In this document: piece by piece, positions 35,880-45,302 of the stretch | Layout of the letters: each line of letters starts with the position of its first letter | Position numbering within the stretch: position 1 is the first letter of the stretch | NCBI GenBank assembly: GCA_021151585.1 | Contig: JAGKWX010000009.1 | Span: forward strand, 1-52,968 | Source: Alphaproteobacteria bacterium | Lineage (GTDB): Bacteria > Pseudomonadota > Gammaproteobacteria > JAGOUN01 | Length of the DNA: 52,968 bases | Reading direction: 5' to 3' | Notes under the pieces: model-generated | Database searches by the model: none | Told to the model about the DNA's origin: nothing | The model's input: the letters and a program-made list of their open reading frames with translations, nothing else | Translations under genes and position numbers: made by a program

Positions 35880-37402
35880 AAATTAAGGTTAGCCTCTAGC
35901 TTGCGCTGGGTTAACATTCTGCTTAATATCAAGCTAAAGATACAAATAAGTAAGTAGATATTGCTGCCGAGCTTGATCCAAGGCGTTTCCCCATCATAGC
36001 TGGTTATGTTGCCGGTGAGTACGCCGCTTTGGTATGGCGGTAGGGATGTGACGATCTGGCCTTCCGGGTTGATGATAGCCGTAATGCCATTATTGGTAAC
36101 ACTTAAAACGTATCGGCCGGTTTCAAGTGCACGCATTTGCGCTAGCTGGATATGCTGTGATGCAGCGATGGAATGACCAAACCAGGCGTCGTCGCTTAGT
36201 AAGAGTATGACGCCAGCATTATTTAGCGATAGGCGCACTTCTTCAGGAAAAATAATTTCATAACAAATAAATGTAGACAATACTGTTTTGTTATATACCA
36301 TGGATTGTTGGTTATATGTCCCGGTTTTGAAATTTGACATGGGGATGTGTAGCCAAGATAAGACATATTTAACCAGTAGTTGATCTGGGAAATATTCTCC
36401 AAAGGGCACTAAATGTCGTTTAAAATATTGCCCATATGCGTTACCAACGGCAATGGCTGCGTTATAGTCGCTGGTGGCATCGGCTGTTTCGTATGGGATG
36501 CCAGAAATAAACCCTGCATCATGCTGCTGACTGATGTGTTTTAGTTGGCTTAGAATGTTTTCTGAATCAGGTAATGGTATTGCGATGGCTGCTTCTGGCC
36601 AGATAACAAGGCTATGATCCCAATGGTGTTCGGACAACTTTAAATAATGTTGATAGTTTTGTTCCGCATATCCAGGTTGCCATTTGAGGGAAGGTGTGAC
36701 ATTGCCTTGAACTAGGCTTACTTGGAAAGGGGTTCCGGCAGGGTGCGTCCATTGGTGTAGAGAAATCAGGCCGCAAGATGACAAGAGACAGAGTAAATAG
36801 ATTGATATTTTTCTGCGACACGAGGGAGCGTAATAAAAATAAATAAGTAAACCTGCGATATGCGCGAGGACAAAGCTTATCATGTACACGCCAGCAATAG
36901 CGGCTATTCCCTTAAGCGGCCAAACGGTTTGACTCGCGCCAGCAAGTAACCAGGGAAAGCCAGTAAATATCCATGTTCTGACCCACTCTGATAAAGTCCA
37001 TATTGCTGGAAATGCAAGACAAAGTTTTGTCATAGTGTTTTCTGGGAAATAACGGTTGATGCAAGCGCCAACACCGGCAGGGAACAGTGCTAAAATAGCG
37101 ACAAAGACCAGGGTCATCAATAATGAGAAAATAACTGGCGCATCACCAAAAGCGTGCAAACTAATATATACCCAGTAAACGCCAGCGCCGAACAGACCTA
37201 AACCATAATAAAAACCATGTCTACATGCTTGTTTGGGTGTTGATTGGATAAATACCCATAATAATCCAGCAAAACTAACGATAATTATTGGGTAAATTCG
37301 AAAGGGCGCGAACGCCAATGTAGCCATAAGACCAAAGAAAAAACTTAAGCAAGCGTGTGAGTAAAGAATTCTTTTAAAACAAGTCATAACAACAGCATCC
37401 AT
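35861..37402 (-). CDS. lnt: Apolipoprotein N-acyltransferase
   Basis: 513 residues. It adds the third acyl chain to lipoproteins. Six or so N-terminal membrane helices are followed by a nitrilase-like domain with catalytic Glu in WPEAAIAIP, a KRHLVPFGEY region, and Cys in TFICYEIIFPEE. A final membrane helix ends the protein. I put the start at ATG 37402; ATG 37387 is also possible and none has a clear ribosome site. Its 5' end lies back to back with yajC. The window's several lipoproteins (LptE, efflux proteins, EexN-like) are its substrates. Confidence 0.94.
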   Translation of the reverse strand: MDAVVMTCFKRILYSHACLSFFFGLMATLAFAPFRIYPIIIVSFAGLLWVFIQSTPKQACRHGFYYGLGLFGAGVYWVYISLHAFGDAPVIFSLLMTLVFVAILALFPAGVGACINRYFPENTMTKLCLAFPAIWTLSEWVRTWIFTGFPWLLAGASQTVWPLKGIAAIAGVYMISFVLAHIAGLLIYFYYAPSCRRKISIYLLCLLSSCGLISLHQWTHPAGTPFQVSLVQGNVTPSLKWQPGYAEQNYQHYLKLSEHHWDHSLVIWPEAAIAIPLPDSENILSQLKHISQQHDAGFISGIPYETADATSDYNAAIAVGNAYGQYFKRHLVPFGEYFPDQLLVKYVLSWLHIPMSNFKTGTYNQQSMVYNKTVLSTFICYEIIFPEEVRLSLNNAGVILLLSDDAWFGHSIAASQHIQLAQMRALETGRYVLSVTNNGITAIINPEGQIVTSLPPYQSGVLTGNITSYDGETPWIKLGSNIYLLICIFSLILSRMLTQRKLEANLNLQRCKK

Positions 37403-37486
37403 GGTCAGAAAATTGTTTATACCATAAATACTTCTAAAACCAAGCGATTTCAGTATAATCATTCTTTTTAATTAAAGGTTGTTATT

Positions 37487-37861
37487 ATGTCATTGTCTAA
37501 AGTTTGCACCATTTCTTTATTTGCTGTTATTCCCAGCTTAGTTTTTGCTGAAGGCGAGGCGGCTCCCGCTGCGCAACAAGGTGGTTTTGGTCCCATTATT
37601 TTCTTGGTTGCTATTCTTGCATTTATGTATTTATTAGTTTGGCGTCCGCAACAGAAAAAAGCGAAAGAACATCGTGCTTTGGTTGCAGCCATTACAGTGG
37701 ATGACGAAGTACTATTGAGTTCAGGCATAATTGGGAAAGTATCAGCGATTTATGATCAATACATCATGGTTAACCTAGGCGAAGCTAGCGTAACTGTTCA
37801 ACGTGCTGCAGTATCGACTGTATTACCAAAAGGAACAGTTGATTCTTTGAAAAGCAAATAA
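37487..37861 (+). CDS. yajC: Sec translocon accessory protein YajC
   Basis: 124 residues. A hydrophobic N-terminal stretch and a single membrane helix (FGPIIFLVAILAFMYLLVW) are followed by RPQQKKAKEHRAL and a small beta domain, as in all YajC. It binds SecDF at the inner membrane. AAAGG lies 9 bases before the ATG. It precedes secD and secF in the normal order. Confidence 0.97.
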   Translation: MSLSKVCTISLFAVIPSLVFAEGEAAPAAQQGGFGPIIFLVAILAFMYLLVWRPQQKKAKEHRALVAAITVDDEVLLSSGIIGKVSAIYDQYIMVNLGEASVTVQRAAVSTVLPKGTVDSLKSK

Positions 37862-37959
37862 ATTTAGCCATAACGTCGTGATATTTTTATAAAAAATTTA
37901 TTATATAGTGGTAGTAGCGGCTATAGGCGTTGAATATATATTTAAAAGTTAAAACTAAG

Positions 37960-37977
37960 CCCCAGTCTAGGCTGGGG
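37960..37977. repeat. Dispersed palindrome, copy 2 (yajC-secD gap)
   Basis: CCCCAG-TCTAGG-CTGGGG followed by TGATG. It matches the shared core of the palindromes in this part of the window and could also attenuate read-through into secD. Confidence 0.55.
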
Positions 37978-38018
37978 TGATGCAATAGTTAGGTCAGAGT
38001 GCTTAGGAAGGTAAAGCT

Positions 38019-39965
38019 ATGAATCGTTACCCATTATGGAAATATATTTTAATTGTAGCCTTGTTGGTTTTCGGGCTTATTTATGCCTTACCGAATTTGT
38101 ATGCAGATTTACCGGCTTTACAAATTTCTTCAACGCAAGAAGGCGTTATTGTTGATCACGCATTGCAAGAAAAAATTACAGATGCTTTAAACGCGGGTGT
38201 AGAAAGTTTACCACCTGTGCATCCGGCATCAGCACAATTAACAGCGGCACAAAGTTTAATTTTAACGTTTGCGAATACCGATCAACAAGCTGCTGCACAA
38301 GAGATTGTTAAGACGGTATTAGGTGATGAGTCACCTTATGTTGTAGCCCTGTATTTAATGCCGACAACACCATCATGGTTAACTTCATTTGGTGCGCATC
38401 CTATGCGTCTCGGTTTGGATTTGCGCGGGGGGGTGCATTTTCTTTTGGCTGTTGATGTCGATGCAATTTTTGAACGCTTAGCTAATGCAGATATTAAAAA
38501 TATTGCGTTAAGTTTGCGCGGCGAACGTATCCGCTATTCCGGTTTATTGCCTGTTCATGTTGCAAATAATCAAGGAGTTATGTTGCAATTTCGTCGTGCT
38601 GAAGATAGAGAACAAGCGTATAAATTTCTTGTGAAAAACTATCCTAATTATCAGTGGACAGTACATGATGATCATGAACGTTTAGTTGTTCAAGGGGTGA
38701 TGGGGCAGGTGCAGTACCAGGAAATTCGACAAAATACGTTGGATCAATCCATGACGATATTGCGAAATCGTGTCAACGAACTCGGCATTTCAGAAGCGGT
38801 GGTGACGCAGCAAGGTAGTGATCAAATTGCGATTGATTTACCTGGAATACAAGATCCAGCAGCAGCTAAAAACATTATTGGGAAGACGGCCACTTTAGAA
38901 TTTCACTTAGTTGATACAGAAAATAATGCTCAACAAGCGGCTATTACTGGCATTGTGCCTCCTGGAGACATATTAACGTTTAACGAACAGCATCAAGCCT
39001 TTTTATTAAAGCAAGATATTCTTTTAGAAGGATCATCTATAACCAATGCTAGTTCTAATTTTGGTGAACAAGGCGCAGAAGTTAATATTCGATTATCAGG
39101 TAATTCAGCGGTAACACGTTTCAATAAAATAACAGCCGAAAACATTGGTAAATTATTAGCAACTTTATATGTTGAAACACGACCAGTTGAACGCACGATA
39201 GATGGAAAAACAACGACAACTTATAAAACAGAAAAGCGCGTTATTAATGCTGCAACAATAACAACCGCATTAGGTAACAGCTTTAGAATTACCGGAATGG
39301 CGGATATTGAAGCGGCAAGCAATTTAGCTCTACTATTAAGGGCTGGGGCGTTGCCTGTTCCTATTCATATCATTCAAGAACGTACAATTGGCCCAAGTCT
39401 AGGCCAACAAAATATTGATACTGGTTTGCTGTCGGTTGAGCTTGGTTTTGGCGCCGTGGTTTTATTTATGGCAATCTACTATCGAGGATTTGGCGTGATG
39501 GCTGATGTTGCGTTAGGAATGAACCTGCTATTAGTAGTCGCTATTATGTCATTGTTAGGTGCTGTATTAACCTTGCCCGGTATTGCGGGTATGGTATTGA
39601 CGGTTGGTATGGCGGTTGATGCAAATGTATTGATTTTCGAGCGCATTCGTGAGGAATTGCGTTTAGGGGCAAGCCCTCAAGCGGCGATTTTTACCGGTTA
39701 TAGCCGAGCTCTTGTGACGATTGTTGATGCTAACGTAACCACTTTAATTGTTGCGATAGTTTTGTTCAGTCTAGGTAGTGGTGTTGTGAAGAGTTTTGCC
39801 GTTACGTTAACTATTGGTTTGTTAACTTCAATGATTACGGCAATTTTAGGCACGCGCGCGCTGGTGAATATAGTATACGGTTGGCGTAATGTTAAGAGTC
39901 TGTCGATTGGTATTAAAGCAGCACCTGTAAAAAAAGTGATGATGCGCGAAGCGGCGAATTCGTAG
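38019..39965 (+). CDS. secD: Protein translocase subunit SecD
   Basis: 648 residues. Six membrane helices and a large periplasmic P1 domain between helices 1 and 2. The SecD motif LGLDLRGGVHF (about residue 130) and the C-terminal AVDANVLIFERIREE are intact. It uses the proton gradient to pull proteins out of SecYEG. AGGAAGG precedes the ATG. A G7 run at 38427-38433 encodes part of the RGG motif but keeps the frame. Confidence 0.97.
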   Translation: MNRYPLWKYILIVALLVFGLIYALPNLYADLPALQISSTQEGVIVDHALQEKITDALNAGVESLPPVHPASAQLTAAQSLILTFANTDQQAAAQEIVKTVLGDESPYVVALYLMPTTPSWLTSFGAHPMRLGLDLRGGVHFLLAVDVDAIFERLANADIKNIALSLRGERIRYSGLLPVHVANNQGVMLQFRRAEDREQAYKFLVKNYPNYQWTVHDDHERLVVQGVMGQVQYQEIRQNTLDQSMTILRNRVNELGISEAVVTQQGSDQIAIDLPGIQDPAAAKNIIGKTATLEFHLVDTENNAQQAAITGIVPPGDILTFNEQHQAFLLKQDILLEGSSITNASSNFGEQGAEVNIRLSGNSAVTRFNKITAENIGKLLATLYVETRPVERTIDGKTTTTYKTEKRVINAATITTALGNSFRITGMADIEAASNLALLLRAGALPVPIHIIQERTIGPSLGQQNIDTGLLSVELGFGAVVLFMAIYYRGFGVMADVALGMNLLLVVAIMSLLGAVLTLPGIAGMVLTVGMAVDANVLIFERIREELRLGASPQAAIFTGYSRALVTIVDANVTTLIVAIVLFSLGSGVVKSFAVTLTIGLLTSMITAILGTRALVNIVYGWRNVKSLSIGIKAAPVKKVMMREAANS

Positions 39966-39983
39966 CATGATCAATCATGATGA

Positions 39984-40011
39984 TATCACGCCAGTCCTCG
40001 CTGGGGTGATA
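39984..40011. repeat. Dispersed palindrome, copy 3 (secD-secF gap)
   Basis: TATCAC-G-CCAG and CTGG-G-GTGATA pair around a 6-base loop (TCCTCG). Same core as copies 2 and 4. Confidence 0.55.
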
Positions 40012-40051
40012 GTAAAAAAATGAATATATAATAAATTTTTAAGGAAAAAAC

Positions 40052-40996
40052 GTGGAATTTTTTAAGCAAGATACAAAAATTGATTTCATGAAACAACGTA
40101 AAGTCGCATATGTATTTTCATTGATTCTATTCATTGCTTCTATTTTGTCTTTAACTATTAACCACCTTAATTTGGGTTTAGATTTCACCGGTGGCATGCA
40201 GATAGAGTTGAAGTATAGTCAGACAGTAGATCTTAATAATGTGCGCGACCAGTTAGCCAAGCAAGGCTTACCAGAAGCAACAGTAATTCGTTATGGTTCG
40301 TCGCGCGATGTGCAAGTTACTTTGCCATTAAAAGATTTTGATTCACACAAAGAGACTCAAGTTGAATCTTTGCAGCAACAAGTCAGTGCACAAATACAGG
40401 CTATACTGCCAGAAGCAGCGATTACGCGAGTAGATTATGTTGGGCCACAAGTAGGTAAACAATTGGCGCAGCAAGGGTTGTTAGCCGTCGTTGTTTCATT
40501 AATTGCAACTATGATTTATATTGCGTTGCGCTTTGAAATTCGATTTGCTGTCAGTTCTGCGATTGCATTGATTCATGACCCAATTTTGATTTTAGGGGTT
40601 TTTTCTTTTTTTCATATTGACTTTGACTTGATCGCACTTGCCGCTGTATTGACAGTGATTGGTTATTCGCTAAATGACACGGTGGTTATTTTCGATCGTG
40701 TTCGTGAAAACTTTCGTAAAATTAAAAAAGCGCTTCCAAACGAGGTAATGAATTTATCTATAAATCAAACATTATCACGAACTATTATGACTTCTGGATT
40801 AACCTTAACTGTGGTTGTTGTATTGTTTTTCTTTGGTGGCGCAATGCTCAAAGGATTTTCCTTGGCATTAATCATTGGAATCGTGATTGGTACGTATTCT
40901 TCCATTTATGTTGCAGGGGCTTTAGCAATTGCTATGGGTCTTGAGAAAAAGCACCTGATGGCGCAACCAAAAGAACAGGTTGAATCGTATCCCTAA
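40052..40996 (+). CDS. secF: Protein translocase subunit SecF
   Basis: 314 residues. It has LGLDFTGGMQIEL after helix 1 and the C-terminal VIFDRVRENFR with several membrane helices. It forms the SecDF complex with the upstream gene product. The start is GTG at 40052, chosen because AAGGA lies 6 bases upstream and the family N-terminus (FxxxxxIDFMKQRK) follows directly. Confidence 0.97.
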   Translation: MEFFKQDTKIDFMKQRKVAYVFSLILFIASILSLTINHLNLGLDFTGGMQIELKYSQTVDLNNVRDQLAKQGLPEATVIRYGSSRDVQVTLPLKDFDSHKETQVESLQQQVSAQIQAILPEAAITRVDYVGPQVGKQLAQQGLLAVVVSLIATMIYIALRFEIRFAVSSAIALIHDPILILGVFSFFHIDFDLIALAAVLTVIGYSLNDTVVIFDRVRENFRKIKKALPNEVMNLSINQTLSRTIMTSGLTLTVVVVLFFFGGAMLKGFSLALIIGIVIGTYSSIYVAGALAIAMGLEKKHLMAQPKEQVESYP

Positions 40997-41006
40997 TCTA
41001 AGCCAT

Positions 41007-41060
41007 GTTGACATATTTTATTTCGTATTTGCATAAAAAACGTGAAATATATATGTCAAC
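41007..41060. terminator. Long hairpin between convergent secF and suhB
   Basis: Perfect 10-base arms GTTGACATAT and ATATGTCAAC, extended inward by partly paired TTATTTCGT and ACGTGAAAT. It fills the gap between two convergent stops and probably ends both transcripts, though neither side has a clear T-run. Confidence 0.45.
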
Positions 41061-41078
41061 AAGCTCTAGTTTTCTACA

Positions 41079-41882
41079 TTATTTCCAAGACGCCGGAATG
41101 GTTGGCGCCAATGTTTGTAATAAGCCTTTTAAAATTTTTGGCGCAGATGCAACTATATTGCCACTTTCTAGATATTTTTCGTTACCTGAAAAATCGCTTA
41201 ATAAGCCACCTGCTTCAAAAATCAATAAACTGCCGGCGGCAATGTCCCATAAGCGTAAACCATGTGCCCAATAGCCGTCATAACGTCCAGCTGCGACATA
41301 GGCAAGATCAAGGGCAGCAGAGCCACTATGACGCATGCGTGCGCAATTCGGAAGGCAAGTGCCAAAAACATGTAAATATTCTTGATAATCCTCTGAGTCT
41401 TGAGCGTGAGGAATGTTAGTGCCAATTAAGGCATGAGCAAATTGGTTTTGTGTGGAAACACGAATTCTTTTATTATTCATGTGTGCGCCGCGGCCACGTG
41501 TAGCGCTAAAAATTTCTTGTCGAATAGGGTCAAAAATCACGCCGTGTTCAATTTTTCCTTTTATTTCAATCGCAATGGAAACGCAAAAATGAGGAATGCC
41601 ATGAATAAAGTTAAACGTGCCATCAATCGGGTCGATAATCCAGCGGCAATCATGGTCCGTCTCATGAGCGCCGGATTCTTCTGCTAATATTGCATGATCA
41701 GGGTAGGCGGCTTTGATGGTTTTGATAATGATTTTCTCTGCATATAAATCTGCATCCGAAACGAAATCATGTTTTGATTTTTCGGTGAGTTTTACGCTGT
41801 CTAGACGATCGTAGTGCTGAAGAATCGATTTTCCAGCAGCGATGGCGGCTTCAATGGCAATATTAACATAAGGATGGTGCAT
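41079..41882 (-). CDS. suhB: Inositol-1-monophosphatase family protein SuhB
   Basis: 267 residues. Metal-site motifs are seen: DFVSDADLYAE, AILAEESG, WIIDPIDGTFNF and the C-terminal LRLWDIAAGSLLIFEAGG. SuhB hydrolyses inositol phosphates in vitro and acts in rRNA antitermination in Escherichia coli. Full length, with no disruption. Confidence 0.95.
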   Translation of the reverse strand: MHHPYVNIAIEAAIAAGKSILQHYDRLDSVKLTEKSKHDFVSDADLYAEKIIIKTIKAAYPDHAILAEESGAHETDHDCRWIIDPIDGTFNFIHGIPHFCVSIAIEIKGKIEHGVIFDPIRQEIFSATRGRGAHMNNKRIRVSTQNQFAHALIGTNIPHAQDSEDYQEYLHVFGTCLPNCARMRHSGSAALDLAYVAAGRYDGYWAHGLRLWDIAAGSLLIFEAGGLLSDFSGNEKYLESGNIVASAPKILKGLLQTLAPTIPASWK

Positions 41883-42221
41883 AAACTTGCTCTACATATA
41901 AAATTAACTTATTTTAACTGATAAGTTGCCGATATAAAAAGGAATTTTTGCCATGTAATAGCGTCTAAGTGCTGTAAGCTCTTATTTCCGGCGTGTTTGT
42001 CCTTGTTAGTTAAGCTAATCTTTCTTTCTCAGTCTCTATCAAAGTGAAAATATGTCCGTTCTCTGGATTTAGCGTTTATTTGTTGGTTTGAAATTGATCA
42101 TCTCATGGATATTGTAAGAGAAGAAATTTTTCTCTCTTAGTGCCCAAGCTTATAAACATTACATGGATTTCCTGTGCTAAAATGATTATCATTTAGAGAG
42201 AAAAATAATCTAGGAATATTC
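41883..42221. other. Intergenic region between divergent suhB and prlC
   Basis: 339 bases with no supported gene. It holds a near-perfect hairpin at 42115-42139 (TAAGAG...CTCTTA, one bulged A) and the Fur-like palindrome near the prlC start. No convincing sigma-70 pair was found. Confidence 0.6.
42179..42194. promoter_or_regulatory. Candidate Fur box upstream of prlC
   Basis: AAATGATTATCATTT is a 7-1-7 palindrome, and its 13-base core equals the centre of the classical Fur consensus (AATGATAATCATT, opposite strand). It overlaps a possible -10 (TAAAAT, 42178-42183) and lies about 30 bases before the prlC ATG. Confidence 0.4.
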
Positions 42222-44399
42222 ATGAGCAATCCTTTGTTTGCTGATTCAGCCTTGCCACTATTTCAACAAATCAAGCCTGAGCATGCAGTATCTGCAATGA
42301 AACAATTGTTACAAGAATCTCAGCAGCGTATTGATGACATGACATACTCCGCTGATACGCCAACTTGGGCTAATCTCATGGCCTCACTAGAAGATATTTC
42401 AGCGCGGATTCATGACGTATGGTCTCCGATAGGACATTTAAATGCTGTTAACAATACCCCGGAATGGCGCGAAGCTTATAATGCTTGTTTGCCAGGGTTA
42501 ACTGAATTTTCAACGAATCTCGGTCAAAATCGAGCGCTGTATGAAAAAATAAAAACCTTATCAGAATCTAGTGAATTTGATACTTTCGACAATATCCAGA
42601 AAAAAATCATAACAGATCAATTGCGTGATTTTATCTTGTCTGGTGTTGCCTTGGACGGTGAAAATAAACAGCGTTATGCAGATATTCAGCAGCGCTTAAG
42701 CGAGTTAACTACTAAGTTTGAAGAAAATGTACTTGATGCAACACAGAATTGGTTTTATGAACTGTCTTTATCTCGCGGCATACGTCCTGAAATGCAGGAA
42801 ACTTGGTTGCGAGGACTTCCTGAACACATTATCCAATTTGCACAAGCTAAAGCTCATGAAAAAAATATTGATGGTTATGTGTTTACTCTAGATGCGCCAT
42901 GTTATATCGCGGTGATGAAGTACGCAGAAAACAGAGAATTACGTCATCAAATGTATACTGCTTATACCACCCGTGCGTCTGATCAAGGGCCTGATGCTGG
43001 CAAGTTTGATAATACACCTGTCATTTTAGAGTTATTAGCGTTGAAGGAAGAGGTATCGAAATTATTAGGTTTTGAAAATTATGCAGAATATTCCTTAGAA
43101 ACTAAGATGGCGAGCACATCGAGTCAAGTGAAGGATTTTTTACGTGATTTGGCGAAGAAAACCAGGCCTTTTGCTGAACAGGAAATTATTGAGTTAAAAC
43201 AATTCGCGCGTGAACAGCTCTCATTAGAGGATATGCAAGCATGGGATGTTGCCTTTGTATCAGAGAAATTACAACAAAATAAATATGCCTTTAATGAAGA
43301 AGTTTTGCGCCCATACTTTCCGATTAATAAAGTATTATCGGGGATGTTTGGTGTTATCGAAAAAATTTATGGTATGCGTGTTGTTGAATTACCCTCAGCG
43401 TCACCGCTAGCTGCTTGTGCTGGTGAATGGCCCTCGTCTTGTTCTGGCCAGTCGCAAAACCAACAAGGAGCAACCTCTCCTGGTCTCAGGCATAGTTTGT
43501 CGAACATTGAAGTATGGTGCGAAGACGTTCGTTTTTTTCAGATTTTTGATGAAAAAAACCACTTGCGTGGCCAGTTTTATTTAGATTTATTTGCCCGTGA
43601 TCGTAAGCGCGGCGGTGCCTGGATGGATGATTGTCGTTCTCGTCGACGTGTTGATGGTAAAATTTTTATCCCCGTTGCTTATTTAAATTGTAATTTTGCG
43701 CCGCCACAAAAAGATCAGCCAGCCTTGTTGACTCACGATGATGTAATTACTTTATTTCATGAATTCGGGCATGGTTTACATCATATGTTAACCCAAGTCG
43801 ATTATGGTCAAGTGTCGGGAATTAGCGGCGTTGAGTGGGATGCAGTCGAATTGCCTAGTCAATTTATGGAAAACTTTTGTTGGCAACAAGAATGTATTCC
43901 GATGTTATCAGAACATTTCCTAACAAAGGAGCCGCTGCCTGGGCATTTATTTAGCGCTATGTTACAAGCAAAAAACTTTCAATCAGCGATGCACATGCTG
44001 CGACAAATTGAATTCGCTTTGTTTGATATTGTACTGTATAGCCAGCAAGCGCCAGAACACGCCGTCGCGTTACAAAACACCTTGGATCAGGTGAGAAACG
44101 AAGTCGCCGTGATTATTCCGCCAGGCTTCAATCGTTTTCAACATAGTTTTTCTCATATCTTTGCAGGTGGATATGCGGCTGGCTACTATAGTTATAAGTG
44201 GGCGGAAGTATTATCAAGTGATGCATTTTCTAAGTTTGAAGAAAACGGTATATTGGACAGAAAAACTGGCTTAGAATTTCTTCAAGCAATACTAGAGCAG
44301 GGCGGCTCTAGTCCTGCCATGGTTTTGTTTCAAGCATTCCGCGGCCGGGAACCGAATGTGGATGCATTACTGCGCCATAGTGGGTTGATAAATGAATAA
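42222..44399 (+). CDS. prlC: Oligopeptidase A (M3 zinc metallopeptidase)
   Basis: 725 residues. It degrades peptides, including cleaved signal peptides, in the cytoplasm. The zinc motif HEFGHGLHH is intact, as are the family's RGGAWMDDC and EWDAVELPSQFMENF. Oddly, residues about 391-428 (PSASPLAAC to SLSN) form an extra, low-complexity, Ser/Ala/Gln/Cys-rich segment between YGMRVVEL and EVWCEDVRFFQI. There the Escherichia coli enzyme, from memory, has only a short link. The DNA of this segment is GC-richer and full of stem-loops. It lies before the catalytic core and keeps the frame. Confidence 0.93.
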   Translation: MSNPLFADSALPLFQQIKPEHAVSAMKQLLQESQQRIDDMTYSADTPTWANLMASLEDISARIHDVWSPIGHLNAVNNTPEWREAYNACLPGLTEFSTNLGQNRALYEKIKTLSESSEFDTFDNIQKKIITDQLRDFILSGVALDGENKQRYADIQQRLSELTTKFEENVLDATQNWFYELSLSRGIRPEMQETWLRGLPEHIIQFAQAKAHEKNIDGYVFTLDAPCYIAVMKYAENRELRHQMYTAYTTRASDQGPDAGKFDNTPVILELLALKEEVSKLLGFENYAEYSLETKMASTSSQVKDFLRDLAKKTRPFAEQEIIELKQFAREQLSLEDMQAWDVAFVSEKLQQNKYAFNEEVLRPYFPINKVLSGMFGVIEKIYGMRVVELPSASPLAACAGEWPSSCSGQSQNQQGATSPGLRHSLSNIEVWCEDVRFFQIFDEKNHLRGQFYLDLFARDRKRGGAWMDDCRSRRRVDGKIFIPVAYLNCNFAPPQKDQPALLTHDDVITLFHEFGHGLHHMLTQVDYGQVSGISGVEWDAVELPSQFMENFCWQQECIPMLSEHFLTKEPLPGHLFSAMLQAKNFQSAMHMLRQIEFALFDIVLYSQQAPEHAVALQNTLDQVRNEVAVIIPPGFNRFQHSFSHIFAGGYAAGYYSYKWAEVLSSDAFSKFEENGILDRKTGLEFLQAILEQGGSSPAMVLFQAFRGREPNVDALLRHSGLINE
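43401..43504 (+). repeat. In-frame structured insertion within prlC
   Basis: Three consecutive inverted repeats: TCACC-gct-AGC with GCT-GGTGA (43401-43426), TGGCC with GGCCA, then AGGAG with CTCCT. The first matches the core of the intergenic palindromes of this region. The block encodes the extra segment of oligopeptidase A. Confidence 0.5.
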
Positions 44400-44426
44400 T
44401 CTAGTTGATCGATCGGGCGATATGAT

Positions 44427-45182
44427 ATGAGTACGATTCGCATTATTCTTGTTGAAACCTCTCATCCTGGTAATATTGGCGCTGCTGCGCGCGCTATGAA
44501 AACCATGGGCTTGTCGTCATTGTATTTAGTGCGACCAAAACAGTTTCCTCATGCTGAGGCAACCGCTATGGCGGCAGGCGCGGATGACATTTTATTTAAT
44601 GCTGTTGTTGTTGAAACGCTTGAAGAGGCGATTGCCGATTGTCAGCTTGTTTGTGCAACGAGTGCGCGGTTACGTGCGCGTCCCTGGCCTATGTTGTCAC
44701 CGAGGGACATGGCTGAAAAAGTCGTGATTGAATCATTGCATAATATTGCTTTGGTTTTTGGCCGTGAGCACAGTGGTTTAACAAATGAAGAATTGCAATT
44801 AGCTCATTATCATGTTCATATTCCATCTTGTGAAGAATTTAGCTCTTTGAATTTAGCGCAAGCGGTGCAGGTACTATGCTATGAAATTCGAGTGGCTTGT
44901 CTGAATGCCGATGCATCTCAAGCTAGTTTGTCATCTAAGCTCGCCTTAAATCAGCTTGCTCAATCGCATAGCTTGACTGCAGAATATCCTAGCGCAAAAA
45001 TTTTGCAAGATTTCTATTTGCATCTTGAGGAAACATTGGTAAAAGTTGAATTTATTGATAATAAAAAACCAATGCATCAAATGCAAAAACTAAGGCGACT
45101 TTTTACAAGAGCGCGTTTAGAGCTTTCAGAAGTTCAATTATTGCGTGGCATCTTGACAGAGATTAGAAAACGCTTAAATTAA
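44427..45182 (+). CDS. trmJ: tRNA (cytidine/uridine-32 2'-O) methyltransferase
   Basis: 251 residues, SPOUT class. It 2'-O-methylates position 32 of tRNA anticodon loops. It shows VETSHPGNIGAAARAMKTMG (motif 1), VFGREHSGLTNEEL (motif 2) and SLNLAQAVQVLCYE (motif 3). It starts 27 bases after prlC and is probably co-transcribed. Confidence 0.94.
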   Translation: MSTIRIILVETSHPGNIGAAARAMKTMGLSSLYLVRPKQFPHAEATAMAAGADDILFNAVVVETLEEAIADCQLVCATSARLRARPWPMLSPRDMAEKVVIESLHNIALVFGREHSGLTNEELQLAHYHVHIPSCEEFSSLNLAQAVQVLCYEIRVACLNADASQASLSSKLALNQLAQSHSLTAEYPSAKILQDFYLHLEETLVKVEFIDNKKPMHQMQKLRRLFTRARLELSEVQLLRGILTEIRKRLN

Positions 45183-45186
45183 CTGC

Positions 45187-45212
45187 GTCACCCTAGCGCA
45201 GGCGAGGGTGAC
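45187..45212. repeat. Dispersed palindrome, copy 4 (trmJ-gatB gap)
   Basis: Perfect arms GTCACCCT and AGGGTGAC around AGCGCAGGCG. It lies 5 bases after the trmJ stop and before the convergent gatB stop, so it may also serve as a transcription end. Confidence 0.6.
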
Positions 45213-45302
45213 ACTGTAGTAATGAAACTTGAAATATAAAATCTTAGCCGCTACTGAGGTTTTCAAAGAAAATTTCAATAAAACGGTTGATTCTTGTCAC
45301 AG

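Noticed and set aside
37402..37462. N-terminal extension of lnt
   Set aside because: It would run into the yajC upstream region without a ribosome site, and the membrane-helix start fits ATG 37402 better.
38427..38433. G7 run in secD as a phase-variation site
   Set aside because: Short run encoding the conserved RGG motif of an essential-type gene; switching is unlikely.
41005..41419. Plus-strand open frames opposite suhB
   Set aside because: They are antisense shadows of a clear suhB gene and resemble no protein family.
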